This document shows positions 25,620 to 34,200 of a stretch of 64,000 nt of DNA, one piece after another (within the stretch, counting starts at the first letter, position 1; every line of letters begins with the position of its first letter). A program made the translations under genes and the position numbers. Where the stretch lies: positions 2,728,001 to 2,792,000 of the forward strand of contig NZ_JAPNKC010000001.1 of assembly GCF_026626705.1 (NCBI RefSeq). Direction: 5' to 3'. Source of the stretch: Pyxidicoccus sp. MSG2. GTDB lineage: Bacteria > Myxococcota > Myxococcia > Myxococcales > Myxococcaceae. Under the pieces are notes generated by a model, which saw nothing but the letters and a program-made list of their open reading frames with translations, was not told the origin of the DNA and did no database searches.

Positions 25620-26333
25620 TCAGGGCTCGAAGCGCGCGAGGAACACCTTGAACTGCAGCGAGACGAAGATGGGTTTCGGCGCCACCAGTCCGGTTCGGGC
25701 GAACATCGCGAACAGGGCGGCATCGGACTCGATGGGCCGCATCGTCGCGAAGCGCTGGCGCCGAAGCTCCAGCTCGTCCAGGGGGATTCCATACGTCCGC
25801 CACCGCCGCAGCTCCACGTTCGTCAGCTCGGGGTCCATGCCGATGCGGCAGCCCAGCACGAGGGGCGCTCCAGGCTTGAGCCGCCGGGTCACTTCTCGCA
25901 GCAGCTCCAAGCGGGCCTCCTCGCCCTCCACATGGTGCAGGACCCCCATCATCTGCGCGCCGTCGAACGGGGGGCCGGCAGGCAGGCTGCTCAGCTCGCC
26001 CACGTGCAGGTGCGTGCGCGAGAGCAGTCCCTCGGCCTCCAGGCGCTTGCGGGCGACGGCGAGCATGGCGTCGGAGGGGTCCACGCCCGTGAAGCGCCAG
26101 CCTGGCACGTCGAAGCGGGTGTAGGGCATCAACTCCGCGCCCGTCCCCACTCCCACGTAGAGCAGCGACGCCGTGTCCTGGCCGTCGAGCTGCGCGGTCA
26201 GCGCGCTGACCCCGAGCTCGTACATCGCCTGGGCACCGGCGAGGGTGACGGACGCCTGGGCGTCGTAGTGCGCGGCGCGGTCGGCGCCAAAGCCCGGCAC
26301 GGTGTGGTGGTGGGCTTTGTGGTCGTGAGCCAT
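25620..26333 (-). CDS. SAM-dependent methyltransferase (class I)
   Basis: The 237-residue product has the SAM-binding motif I (LLYVGVGTGAELMPY, about residues 56-70), an acidic motif II (GVDPSDAMLAVARKRL) and the later block GVLHHVEGEEARLELLREV. The N-terminus is histidine-rich (MAHDHKAHHH). The start at 26333 follows a GAGGA site; the longer frame is not supported. The methylated substrate is unknown. It lies 82 bases downstream of a doxX-like gene on the same strand and may be co-transcribed. Confidence 0.85.
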   Translation of the reverse strand: MAHDHKAHHHTVPGFGADRAAHYDAQASVTLAGAQAMYELGVSALTAQLDGQDTASLLYVGVGTGAELMPYTRFDVPGWRFTGVDPSDAMLAVARKRLEAEGLLSRTHLHVGELSSLPAGPPFDGAQMMGVLHHVEGEEARLELLREVTRRLKPGAPLVLGCRIGMDPELTNVELRRWRTYGIPLDELELRRQRFATMRPIESDAALFAMFARTGLVAPKPIFVSLQFKVFLARFEP

Positions 26334-26415
26334 GACGTGTCCTCGGGAGGCCCGCAGAAGCGGGCGATAGGACCAGAAGATGCGTCGGGCCCCCGATGAA
26401 TGGGAGAGCGGGGAT

Positions 26416-26847
26416 TCAGGCCGAATCGGCGGAATGGATGGGCGCCCGGGACCGGCGCCCCCAGAAGACGAAGAGAGCGAGCGCGACCAGCAGGACGTTG
26501 AAGGGGGTATTCGCCGCCTCGCCGCGCGAGACGTGGAAGACGATGGCGCAAACCTGGAGCGCCGCACAGCCCAGCGCGGCGAGGCCGGTCAAGCCCGGCT
26601 TGATGCGCGTGAGCGATGGCAGGACGAGGCCCAGCCCGCCGCACAGGTCAACCACCGCCGTCGCGTACAGGAACGCTGCCGGAACCTGCCCTGCCCACGG
26701 AATCATCGCCGCGAGCTGCGGAACCGGAGTCAAAAGCTTCCAGATGCCCGTGCCGGCGAAGACGACCCCCAGTAGCGCCTGGACGACCCACAGGCTGACG
26801 TGAAGAACTTTGGACGGCCTCGCGCTGACGCCGATCGCAGTGGTCAT
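26416..26847 (-). CDS. DoxX-like integral membrane protein
   Basis: The 143-residue protein has four predicted membrane helices, beginning with LWVVQALLGVVFAGTGIWKL and followed by MIPWAGQ and the AALGCAALQVCAIVFHVSRG segment, as in DoxX-like proteins. The start at 26847 is the first good ATG after the HxlR operator region; longer N-terminal extensions would read through that operator. The family's exact role is uncertain, with links to redox and quinone metabolism. The divergent HxlR gene, which responds to thiol or electrophile stress in related systems, supports that. Confidence 0.82.
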   Translation of the reverse strand: MTTAIGVSARPSKVLHVSLWVVQALLGVVFAGTGIWKLLTPVPQLAAMIPWAGQVPAAFLYATAVVDLCGGLGLVLPSLTRIKPGLTGLAALGCAALQVCAIVFHVSRGEAANTPFNVLLVALALFVFWGRRSRAPIHSADSA

Positions 26848-26867
26848 GGCATTTCTCGTGGCGGGTT

Positions 26868-26902
26868 GGTTACTTTCGTGTGCCCGGTTACAAATGGTAA
26901 CC
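26868..26902. promoter_or_regulatory. Probable HxlR operator half-sites
   Basis: A perfect inverted repeat, GGTTAC-AAATG-GTAACC, occupies 26886-26902, and a further identical half-site GGTTAC lies at 26868-26873. All three fall in the intergenic space between doxX and the hxlR-like gene. Repeated half-sites of one sequence between a regulator and its divergent target are typical of autoregulated dimers. Confidence 0.65.
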
Positions 26903-26970
26903 AGGCCCATCCTGCATACCGAGAGGACGCCGGACAAGGAGGCACATTGAAGTCACTAGGGAACGGAAAG

Positions 26971-27336
26971 ATGACCACGCGCTACGACGACGATTGCGTC
27001 GCGACGCGTGAGATTCTCAGCCTCGTCGGGGACAAGTGGAGCGTGCTGGTCATCGTCAACCTCGGCGAAGGCACGATGCGCTTCAGCGACATCAAACGCG
27101 CCATCGAGGGCATCTCGCAGCGCATGCTGACCCTCACGCTGCGAGGCCTCGAGCGTGATGGGCTGGTCACTCGGACCGTCTTCCCGACGATTCCGCCGCG
27201 CGTGGACTACGCGCTCACGCGGCTCGGACGAACGCTGCTCGAGCCGGTGACCGCGCTCGCGATCTGGGCGCAACACCACAAGCCGGAGATCCAGCGCGCC
27301 CGCGAGGCTTTCGCACGCGCCGCCAAGTCGGCGTGA
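26971..27336 (+). CDS. HxlR family winged-helix regulator
   Basis: The 121-residue protein matches HxlR: CVATREILSLVGDKWSVLVI with the conserved redox-type Cys near residue 9, then RFSDIKRAIEGISQRMLTLT and a DYALTRLGRTLL wing. The ATG at 26971 gives the usual short N-terminus. However, a TTG at 26947 follows an AAGGAGG at only 4 bases and is in frame, so eight extra residues are possible. It is divergent from doxX and very probably controls it through the palindrome between them. Confidence 0.85.
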   Translation: MTTRYDDDCVATREILSLVGDKWSVLVIVNLGEGTMRFSDIKRAIEGISQRMLTLTLRGLERDGLVTRTVFPTIPPRVDYALTRLGRTLLEPVTALAIWAQHHKPEIQRAREAFARAAKSA

Positions 27337-27564
27337 CCGCGCCCGTGGGCCTGGGCAGCACGCAAGGCCCGCGGCGCTGACGGTTCGCTCACAGCAGGTC
27401 CACGGTCGTCACACACTGGAGGGGTGAGATTCTCCGAACCGATGGGGGCTACCACAGTGGCAGCAAGGTCTTCCCATCAACCCGGACTCATGAGCTGTCA
27501 GGCCCTTCAGGTAATCGTTCGGAATGGCCCTGCTGAAGAGAACCAGCGCCAGGAGGAATCTCCA

Positions 27565-28206
27565 TTGAAGCTGCGCTCAACGGTGCTGGTCGCGATTCTC
27601 GCCGGATGCTCCACGACTCACGGGACGGGCGGGTCTGGTTCCGATCCAGCACCAGGGAGCCAACCCGCGACGAAGAAAGAGCTGCCCTGGATTCCAGTGT
27701 TCGGCGGGCGGATGAAGACGACTCTCTTCTACGGTCCCTGGCAGTGCAGGCAGGAGTTCATGCGAACGTGCCAGCGGGAGTGCGCCCGGGTCATGGGCTG
27801 CATGTGGCTGGCCGACATCAAGCTGGATTGGGAAGGGCGATTGGTCGTCCCACCGCTTCCCGTCAAAGCCGGCAGCCGCTACGGCATCTCCCACTGCTGC
27901 TGCGACTATCCCAAGTTGTCGCCGGACAAGAAGGAGGCTGAACGGAAGAGATGGGAGAACTTCCGGACTTCCTTCCGGAAGGACTGGAGCAAGAAGTTCG
28001 GAGACTGGCCCGAAGAGGAGGGCGTGGCCTGGCCCGGGCACCACATCCGGGACCTTCATCACGGCGGCGATCCGGTGGACCCCAGCAACATCATCCCCGT
28101 CGAGCCGAGCGTGCATACCGTCTTCAACAAGGCGTATCCCGCCTGCTACGGAGGTCAGGCACCCTGGAATACAGTGGGGCCCAATCTGCCTTACTCGGAC
28201 AACTGA
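27565..28206 (+). CDS. TIGR02269-like lipoprotein with HNH-like nuclease C-terminus (putative toxin), copy 1
   Basis: I choose the TTG at 27565, preceded by AGGAGGA with 7-base spacing, giving 213 residues. It opens with a lipoprotein signal (MKLRSTVLVAILAGC). The middle has conserved cysteines (YGPWQC, SHCCCDY). The C-terminus carries WPGHHIRDLHHGG, then DPSNIIPV, then VHTVFNKAYPACY, a His/Asn pattern resembling HNH-type nucleases. A SMI1/KNR4 gene follows after 2 bases. Together these suggest a lipoprotein toxin with its immunity protein, comparable to the SitA/SitI cassettes of Myxococcus. The nuclease activity and toxin role are inferences; no catalytic assignment is certain. Confidence 0.75.
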   Translation: MKLRSTVLVAILAGCSTTHGTGGSGSDPAPGSQPATKKELPWIPVFGGRMKTTLFYGPWQCRQEFMRTCQRECARVMGCMWLADIKLDWEGRLVVPPLPVKAGSRYGISHCCCDYPKLSPDKKEAERKRWENFRTSFRKDWSKKFGDWPEEEGVAWPGHHIRDLHHGGDPVDPSNIIPVEPSVHTVFNKAYPACYGGQAPWNTVGPNLPYSDN

Positions 28207-28208
28207 CG

Positions 28209-28682
28209 ATGGCCACGCCCATGAGCAGCCTGCTCGAAGAGGTCTCCCGCGAGCACTTCCCGTATCCGCCCGCCGCACCCGAAGAGATCGATGCGTTCGA
28301 GCGTCGGGTTGGCTGGAAGTTGGACCCGGACCTGCGCGCCTTCTACCTGCACTGCAATGGAGCGGAGCTGATTGAGCGGCTCCCGGAAACCCCTTACCGC
28401 GTCCTCCCGCTGCACAAGATCGTCCGAGCGCGGGTGGCCATCTACGGCGAAGATGACGACAAGTGGGGACCGGCCTCGGTGTACGCGTTCTGCGATGTGC
28501 AGGACGGCAACTACGTGTTGGTGGACGTGGCCCGACAGGAGAATGGCCACTATCCCCTCTTCGACGGGGACCACGAGGCGTGGCCGGACCCGGCCTACTG
28601 CAAGCAGGTCGCCAGTTCCTTCTCGGAGTTCCTGGAGCAGGTACTGCGCACCCGACGCGGCCTCTACTGGCTGGGGGAGTGA
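28209..28682 (+). CDS. SMI1/KNR4 (SUKH) family protein, putative immunity protein, copy 1
   Basis: The 157-residue protein matches the SMI1/KNR4 superfamily: helical start (LLEEVSREHFPYPPAAPEEI), then DAFERRVGWKLDPDLRAFY with the conserved Asp/Arg-Phe-Tyr and HCNGAELIERL. A central strand pair follows. SUKH proteins are widely used as immunity proteins of polymorphic nuclease toxins. The gene begins 2 bases after the upstream lipoprotein stop, so the two are translated together, as expected for toxin and antidote. The cytoplasmic location fits neutralisation of a nuclease. Confidence 0.85.
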   Translation: MATPMSSLLEEVSREHFPYPPAAPEEIDAFERRVGWKLDPDLRAFYLHCNGAELIERLPETPYRVLPLHKIVRARVAIYGEDDDKWGPASVYAFCDVQDGNYVLVDVARQENGHYPLFDGDHEAWPDPAYCKQVASSFSEFLEQVLRTRRGLYWLGE

Positions 28683-28699
28683 AATCTCCTCGGGCTGGG

Positions 28700-29002
28700 C
28701 TACGGGGGTTCTTCGAGTACTGCATCCAATGCGACGGATGCCTCAAGTTCCTCAAGTGTATCCACAAACTTGTGCGGCCTCAGCCAAGGGTACGGCGACA
28801 ACGGGGGTGGGCTTGCTCGGAAGATCGCGTCAATGGCCCGCGCCCCTTCAGAGCGGATGACCACCTTCACCGTAAAGCGCTCCGTCGTCGTACCAGTCGT
28901 GTAGATGCTCACGTCTGATGCTGGGACGTTGAGGCGTCTGAGGAGTTCCTCTGCTCGGCGCTTCTGCTCAGGTTTGAGTCCGTGAACGATGATGTCTTGC
29001 AT
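28700..29002 (-). CDS. Small hypothetical protein in accessory region
   Basis: The 100-residue frame starts at the ATG at 29002 (MQDIIVHGLKPEQKRRAEEL). It looks like a genuine small alpha/beta protein, with a charged helix early and strand-rich residues 30-60, and no signal peptide. Base use is less GC-biased than in the flanking genes. I do not recognise it. It lies between the immunity gene and an integrase remnant, so it may belong to the same acquired element. Confidence 0.55.
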   Translation of the reverse strand: MQDIIVHGLKPEQKRRAEELLRRLNVPASDVSIYTTGTTTERFTVKVVIRSEGARAIDAIFRASPPPLSPYPWLRPHKFVDTLEELEASVALDAVLEEPP

Positions 29003-29026
29003 GGGGAATACGCAGCGCGTTGCTTC

Positions 29027-29420
29027 TTAGCGCAGGGTGGGAACCTTCGTCGGGGCGGCGTGTGTCGCGTAGAAGCACCGCGTGGTAGTGGGGCTCTTGT
29101 GGTTAAGGAAGGCTGCCACCGAGGCCGGGGCTGCCCCCTTCTCGATGGCCCAGGTGGCGACGGAGTGCCGGAACCGTCCCGGGTGAATGCCAGGATACCC
29201 GCCGCCTTGCAGGGCCCCTTGATGGCCAGGGTGCACTTCTCGAAGCTGAATGAACCCCACCCCAGCAGCCGCTTCCCAGCCTCCAGCACCTCGGCGGAAA
29301 CGGCGGTGCGCAAGGGTTTGCCGCTCTTGGTCTGCGGACACACCAGCACCCCAGCGATTCCATTGGCCTCGCCCGGTACGGCTCCACGCTGCCCATCTTG
29401 GCGAAGAGCACTCACTCCGA
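29027..29420 (-). pseudogene. Frameshifted tyrosine recombinase (phage-type integrase) remnant
   Basis: On this strand a C-terminal integrase block reads GRFRHSVATWAIEKGA, then SVAAFLNHKSPTTTRCFYAT, with the catalytic Arg-His pair, the later His and the nucleophilic Tyr. The preceding block (TKSGKPLRTAVSAEVLEAGK) lies in another reading frame, so at least one indel separates them near 29190. No N-terminal core-binding domain is seen. The gene is thus a decayed remnant. It sits about 150 bases from a truncated tRNA-Asn, the usual attachment target of such enzymes. Confidence 0.75.
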
Positions 29421-29572
29421 AACGTACCAGCCGATGCCAGCCTGAACGTCCATCCCGTCACGCCAGTGAGGTGCAAGGTGCTCGCGCGCGAGCATTCTGT
29501 CCACGGACAGGGGAGGGCAAATGAAAAGGGCCTTGGACTTTCGCCCAAGGCACTGCATTTCTTCGAGAATCC

Positions 29573-29618
29573 TGCTCCCCGACGAGGACTCGAACCTCGG
29601 ACCTAGTGATTAACAGTC
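29573..29618 (-). other. 3' half of tRNA-Asn (GTT), attachment-site remnant
   Basis: Reading on this strand from 29618, the sequence begins in the anticodon stem, shows the anticodon loop CTGTTAA with GTT at 29614-29612, then a variable loop, a T arm (CGAGG-TTCGAGT-CCTCG) and the acceptor 3' strand TCGGGGA followed by GCA. The 5' half is absent: bases to the right do not pair with it. Homology starting at the anticodon stem-loop is the classic crossover segment of tyrosine integrases at tRNA genes. It is therefore probably an att site or a truncated tRNA gene, not a functional tRNA. Confidence 0.8.
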
Positions 29619-29621
29619 CCC

Positions 29622-31115
29622 ATGTCCCCGCACACCATCGCCTTCGTGGTCTCGCTCGCCGTCGCGCTCGCCGCGCCGGCTGTGCAGCCCCTTTCGAGCG
29701 CCGTGCCCCGATTCGAGCCAACCCCCTGCCCTGCCACCGTGGAGCCCGGGGAACGCATCGACTGCGGGCTGCTGGTGGTTCCGGAGAATCGGAACAAGGC
29801 GGGCAGCCGTCTCATCCGACTACCGGTGGTGCGCCTGCGCAGTCGCGCCGAGCACCCGGCCGCCGACCCCGTCTTCTACATGCCCGGAGGCCCCGGCGTG
29901 AGCGCGACGGCCAACCTGCGCTCGGGCAGGCGCAACCCGCTGCTCGATGAACGGGACCTCATCGTCCTGGAGCCACGCGGAGGACGCATGGCTCAGCCCG
30001 CGCTCGAGTGTCCCGAAATCAACGCGCTCAAGGGAGACGTGGCCGCGGGTCGGCTGCGGGGACAGAAGGCCCTGGACGCGCTGGCGAAGGCGGCGGGCCG
30101 CTGCAGGGAGACACTGACCTCATCCGGTGTGGACCTGGACGGGTACACGACGGCGGCCACGGCGGACGACATCGAGGACCTGCGCAAGGTCCTGGGCTAC
30201 GCGCAGTGGAACCTCCAGGGCCTCTCCTACAGCACGCGGCTGATGTTGACGGTGCTGCGCAGGCACCCGTCCGGCGTGCGCTCCGTCATCCTCGATTCAG
30301 TGCTGCCCCCCGAGGTGAACTTCGACGAGGTGGCGGCGACGAATCTCCAGCGCGTCCTCGACCTCGTCTTCGATGGGTGCGCCATCGACCGCGAGTGCGG
30401 CGCCGCATACCCCGACCTGCGCCAGCGCTTCGCCCGGCTCGTCGCCGCCGCCGAGCGCAAGCCACTGCCCCTGAAGCTGAAGGAGTCCGTGACGGGAGGA
30501 CGGCCGGTGGAGGTGCGCGGCGCGCAGGTGGTCGAGGCCCTCTACTCAGCGCTGCACCGGGTCGACCTGATTCCCCTCGTCCCCCGAATCATCAGCCGGG
30601 CGGCCGCGGGCGACTACACGGAGCTGACACCGCTGGTGGAGGAAAACCAGGGCCCGTCCACGATGAGCTGGGGCCTGCGCCTCTCGGTGTGGTGCGCGGA
30701 GGAGCTGCCCTTCGAGGATCCCGCTCGCATCGTCGCGCAGCGCTCGCCCTCGATGGGGTTGGGAGGCGTCGACGAGGGAACGGCCTCCGCGGAGACCTGC
30801 CGCGCCTGGAACGTGGCGACCGTGCCCGCCGTGGAGAACGAGCCGGTGAAGAGCAACGTGCCGGCGCTCGTCTTCGCCGGGGAGTTCGACCCGGACACGC
30901 CGCCAGACTGGGGCCGGCAGTTGCTCGAGTCCATGCCCCACGCGCGCTACGTCGAGTTCCGGGGGTACAGCCATGGCGCGTCGTTCAACCCGTGTGGTGC
31001 CCAGGTCACCCTGGCGTTCCTCAGAGACCCCGGGGCACCGCTGCCACTCGACTGCGTCCTCGCGCTTCGCGGCGCGGACTTCGGCCAGAGCGCTTCCATT
31101 CCGCCAGGCCACTGA
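29622..31115 (+). CDS. Exported alpha/beta hydrolase, TAP-like C-terminus
   Basis: The 497-residue product begins with a signal peptide ending near residue 25. The hydrolase fold shows the oxyanion region (FYMPGGPGVSAT), a nucleophile elbow GLSYS near residue 205, where most relatives have GxSYG, an acid residue in FAGEFDPDTPPDWGRQL and the catalytic His in GYSHGASF. The C-terminal part fits the TAP-like domain of secreted tripeptidyl aminopeptidases. The ATG at 29622 follows the truncated tRNA by 3 bases and has no clear ribosome site, so expression may have changed when DNA inserted here. Peptidase versus esterase activity is unresolved. Confidence 0.82.
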   Translation: MSPHTIAFVVSLAVALAAPAVQPLSSAVPRFEPTPCPATVEPGERIDCGLLVVPENRNKAGSRLIRLPVVRLRSRAEHPAADPVFYMPGGPGVSATANLRSGRRNPLLDERDLIVLEPRGGRMAQPALECPEINALKGDVAAGRLRGQKALDALAKAAGRCRETLTSSGVDLDGYTTAATADDIEDLRKVLGYAQWNLQGLSYSTRLMLTVLRRHPSGVRSVILDSVLPPEVNFDEVAATNLQRVLDLVFDGCAIDRECGAAYPDLRQRFARLVAAAERKPLPLKLKESVTGGRPVEVRGAQVVEALYSALHRVDLIPLVPRIISRAAAGDYTELTPLVEENQGPSTMSWGLRLSVWCAEELPFEDPARIVAQRSPSMGLGGVDEGTASAETCRAWNVATVPAVENEPVKSNVPALVFAGEFDPDTPPDWGRQLLESMPHARYVEFRGYSHGASFNPCGAQVTLAFLRDPGAPLPLDCVLALRGADFGQSASIPPGH

Positions 31116-31198
31116 CGGGTTGTCCCTTTCGAGCACCGGCAGCTTCATCACCTCCGACGGCCCCCTTCCCTGGTAGCGAAGTCATTGCCAGGAGTGGA

Positions 31199-31225
31199 GG
31201 CCACCCGCCGGGCGAGCAGGTGGCC
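31199..31225. terminator. 7-bp stem-loop between convergent genes
   Basis: GGCCACC (31199-31205) and GGTGGCC (31219-31225) form an inverted repeat with a 13-base loop between the stop of the hydrolase gene and the stop of the large MYXO-CTERM gene. It is a candidate bidirectional terminator without a U tract. Confidence 0.4.
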
Positions 31226-31244
31226 CCACGGGGCTCGACGCGCG

Positions 31245-34200
31245 CTATGAGCGACGGCGGCGGCGCAGGATGGCGCCAGCCCCGAGCGCCAGGGCCAGCT
31301 CGAAGCCACCCGAGGTGGCACCACAGCCACAGCCGGACGACTCATCCGGCGGCGGCGGGCTCGTGCCCGCGTCCCGCGACGGGTCCGTGCCCGCGTCCTG
31401 GGGCGGATTCGTGCCCGCGTCCTGCGGCGGATTCGTGCCCGCGTCCCGCGGCGGCTCCGTGCCTGCGTCCTGCTGGCACACGTCAGACTCCGCGCCCACG
31501 CAGCTACCGGCCTGGCAGGAGTCCGGCGTGGTGCACGCGTTGCCATCGTTGCACACGCTGCCATTCGGCCGCGGCACCGCGGAGCATCCACCCTGGCCAT
31601 CGCAGCTCGAGGAGTTCTCGCACTGCCCGGGGCTGCACTGGTAGGTCATGCCTCCGCAGGTGCGCCCATTGCACGTATCGGTGTGGGAGCAGGCATTGCC
31701 GTCATCGCAGCTCCGGCCATCGAGCGGCGCGCAGACGCCGTCCACGGGCGCCCCCTCCGCCACCGAGCACGCCTCGCAGACACCTCCACCACACGCGGTG
31801 TTGCAGCACACGCCGTCCACGCAGTAGCCACTCGCGCACTCGCCGGCCACGGCGCAGGCACTACCATTCGCGAGCATGTCGGACACCCACCGGGCGCGCA
31901 GCCGCGGATCGCCGAAGGCATCCCTGCGCTCGTACACCACCAGCGCGCGCTGCCGGCCGTCCGAGGCCACCGCAGGCGCGGCCTGCACGAAGGGTCCGGG
32001 TGCCACCGAGAAGCCACCTCCGTCCAGGTCCCCGCCTCCCGTGGGGACGACCTGGCCGTACAGGTGCGACTCCGACAGGGTGTCGGTCGACAGGTCGTCC
32101 CGCGTGTCCCTCCAGACGGCGACGTGGCGCGTTCCGTTGAAGGCGAGAGCCGGCTCGGACTGGTAGCCGGGCGCAATGGCCAGCTTGCGCCCGGTGCCAT
32201 CTGGCAGGCCTCCGTCCAGCAGCACCCGGGCACCGTAGATGTCGTCCCGGCTGGTGCTGCTGCGTCCGTCCTCCCAGGCCACCAGGAAGCCGGCCTCGGA
32301 CGCGCTCACGGCGTGGGTGTACTTGCTCCATGAGGCCCGTAGCAGCGGCTGTCCATCCGGGTCCAGCACCCCACCGTCCGAGTCGATGCGGGCCGCGTAC
32401 AGGTCCCCGAAGCTGTTGCTCCGGCTGTCATTCCAGACGACGAGCGAGAGGCCTCCGAACGCGGCGATGACCGGCCGGACCTGATTGTGCGTGGCGGTGC
32501 AGATGGGAATCGGAGACAACTCCCCCGGCTCGCCCTCGTGCGGGACGCGCAGCCCCAGGATGTTGAAGCCGTCGGGCGTCCACTCATTCCAGACGACCTG
32601 GTACTGGTGGCCATCCGAGGCCACCGCCGGATTGTGCCGCTCCGCGGGCGTGGGAGTGAGGAGCATCTCCCGCGCCTCCAGCACGCCCGCATCCGAGGTG
32701 AGCCGGGCAGCGTACACGTCGCTGTTCGAAGAGAAGCCGGCGTCGCGCGGGTTCTCCCACACCACCAGGCACCGGCCGCCCTCGCAGGCGATGCGCGGCG
32801 AGGCCTGCGGGTCGGGCGCCGTCGTCACCGGGACACCCGCCAGGTCCAGCAGCGCCCCGTCCGTGCCGACGCGCGCCGCGTAGATGTCCTGCCCCGAGTC
32901 GAGGGCATTGCGGTTGTCCACCCAGGCCACGACATAGTGCTCGCCGTCGAAGGCCACGGTGGGCTGCTTCTGCGTGTTGGCCACCACCGAGAGCAGCGTC
33001 GCCGGAGTCGCGGGCAGCTCGGCGGCCGCGCCCACCTTCGTGGCGAGCACGTCCCACGAGCGGGCTGTCGTCTGCTGCTCGGCCCAGGCGAGCAGGAAGG
33101 TCTCCCCGTCCGAGCCGACGGAGAACGGCGCGATGTAGGGGGCGGGCGCCACGGGGAGCTCGGACGTGGAGACCTGCGCACCCGAGGCATCCAGGCGCAC
33201 CACGGGCAGGACGCGGCTCGGCCCGCGATAGTCCTGCCAGGTGACCAGGAAACCGTCACGCGCGGCCGCCACCACGGGCGTCACCTGGTAGCCCCCGGAC
33301 AACAGCGCCCGCGCGGAGCCGCTCACGGGCGTGCCGTCCAGCGCGAGCCGCGCGGCATAGACCTGGGTCGGTGCCGTGCCGCCGTCCGCGAGCTGGGCCC
33401 GGTTGTCCTCCCAGGCCAGCAGGTACTGCGTGCCGTCGGACACGAGCGCCGGGGCCCCCTGCGAGCCCGGGGCCGAGATGATGCTCCGGCCGCTCGGCTC
33501 CAGCACCGTGCCGGCAGTGCTGATGCGCGTCCCGTACAGGTCCGAGTTGCCGGTGCCGGAGCGCGAGTCGGACCACACCACCAGGAACTCCGAGCCGCCG
33601 AAGGCCACGGTCGGCAGGTACTCCGACTGGGGGCCGGTGGAGATGGGGAAGTCCGTCCCGATGCGCTTGCCGTCGCGGCCCACCCGGGCGCCGTACACGT
33701 CCGAGGAGGAGCCGTTGCGCCAGTCCAGCCAGACGACGAGGAAGTTCGTCCCGTCGAAGGCGACCCGAGGGGACTCCTGGCTGAAGCCGGCGGAGGAGAT
33801 GACGGCGGGAGCCGGGTCGATGACCTGACCGGCCGGCGAGACGCGCGTGGCATGGATGTCCGTCGCCGACGACGGGGTGAGCTGCCGTTCCCACACCACC
33901 AGGAAGTTCGTTCCGTCAAAGGCGACCGATGGAGCCGCGTGGTAATGGGGCGTGTCGGTGATTTCGAAGCCGAAGGGGTCGAGCAGCTGGCCGTCCCTGC
34001 TCACCCGCGCCCCCATCAGGGTGCTGGTGGACGACGAGCCGCGGCGGAGTCCCTCGCGGTGGTCCGCCCAGACGACGAGGTAGTTCGTCCCGTCGAAGGC
34101 CACGGCCGGTTCGAGCTGGGCCTCCGACGCTGGCAGGCGGACCGGCAGGTCGATGCCGAACTCCTGCGAGGCGGCGGCGAGCGGCGCGGCCTGGGGCTGG

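Noticed and set aside
27337-27564. An earlier start at 27424 for the first toxin-like lipoprotein
   Set aside because: It would place the lipoprotein signal about 47 residues into the protein; the TTG at 27565 has an ideal ribosome site and starts the signal directly.
29573-29650. A complete tRNA-Asn gene
   Set aside because: The D arm and the 5' acceptor strand are absent to the right of the anticodon loop; only the 3' half matches.
30008-32140. A 700-codon open frame on the plus strand crossing the hydrolase and the MYXO-CTERM gene
   Set aside because: It is arginine/proline-rich low complexity and crosses two well-supported genes on different strands.
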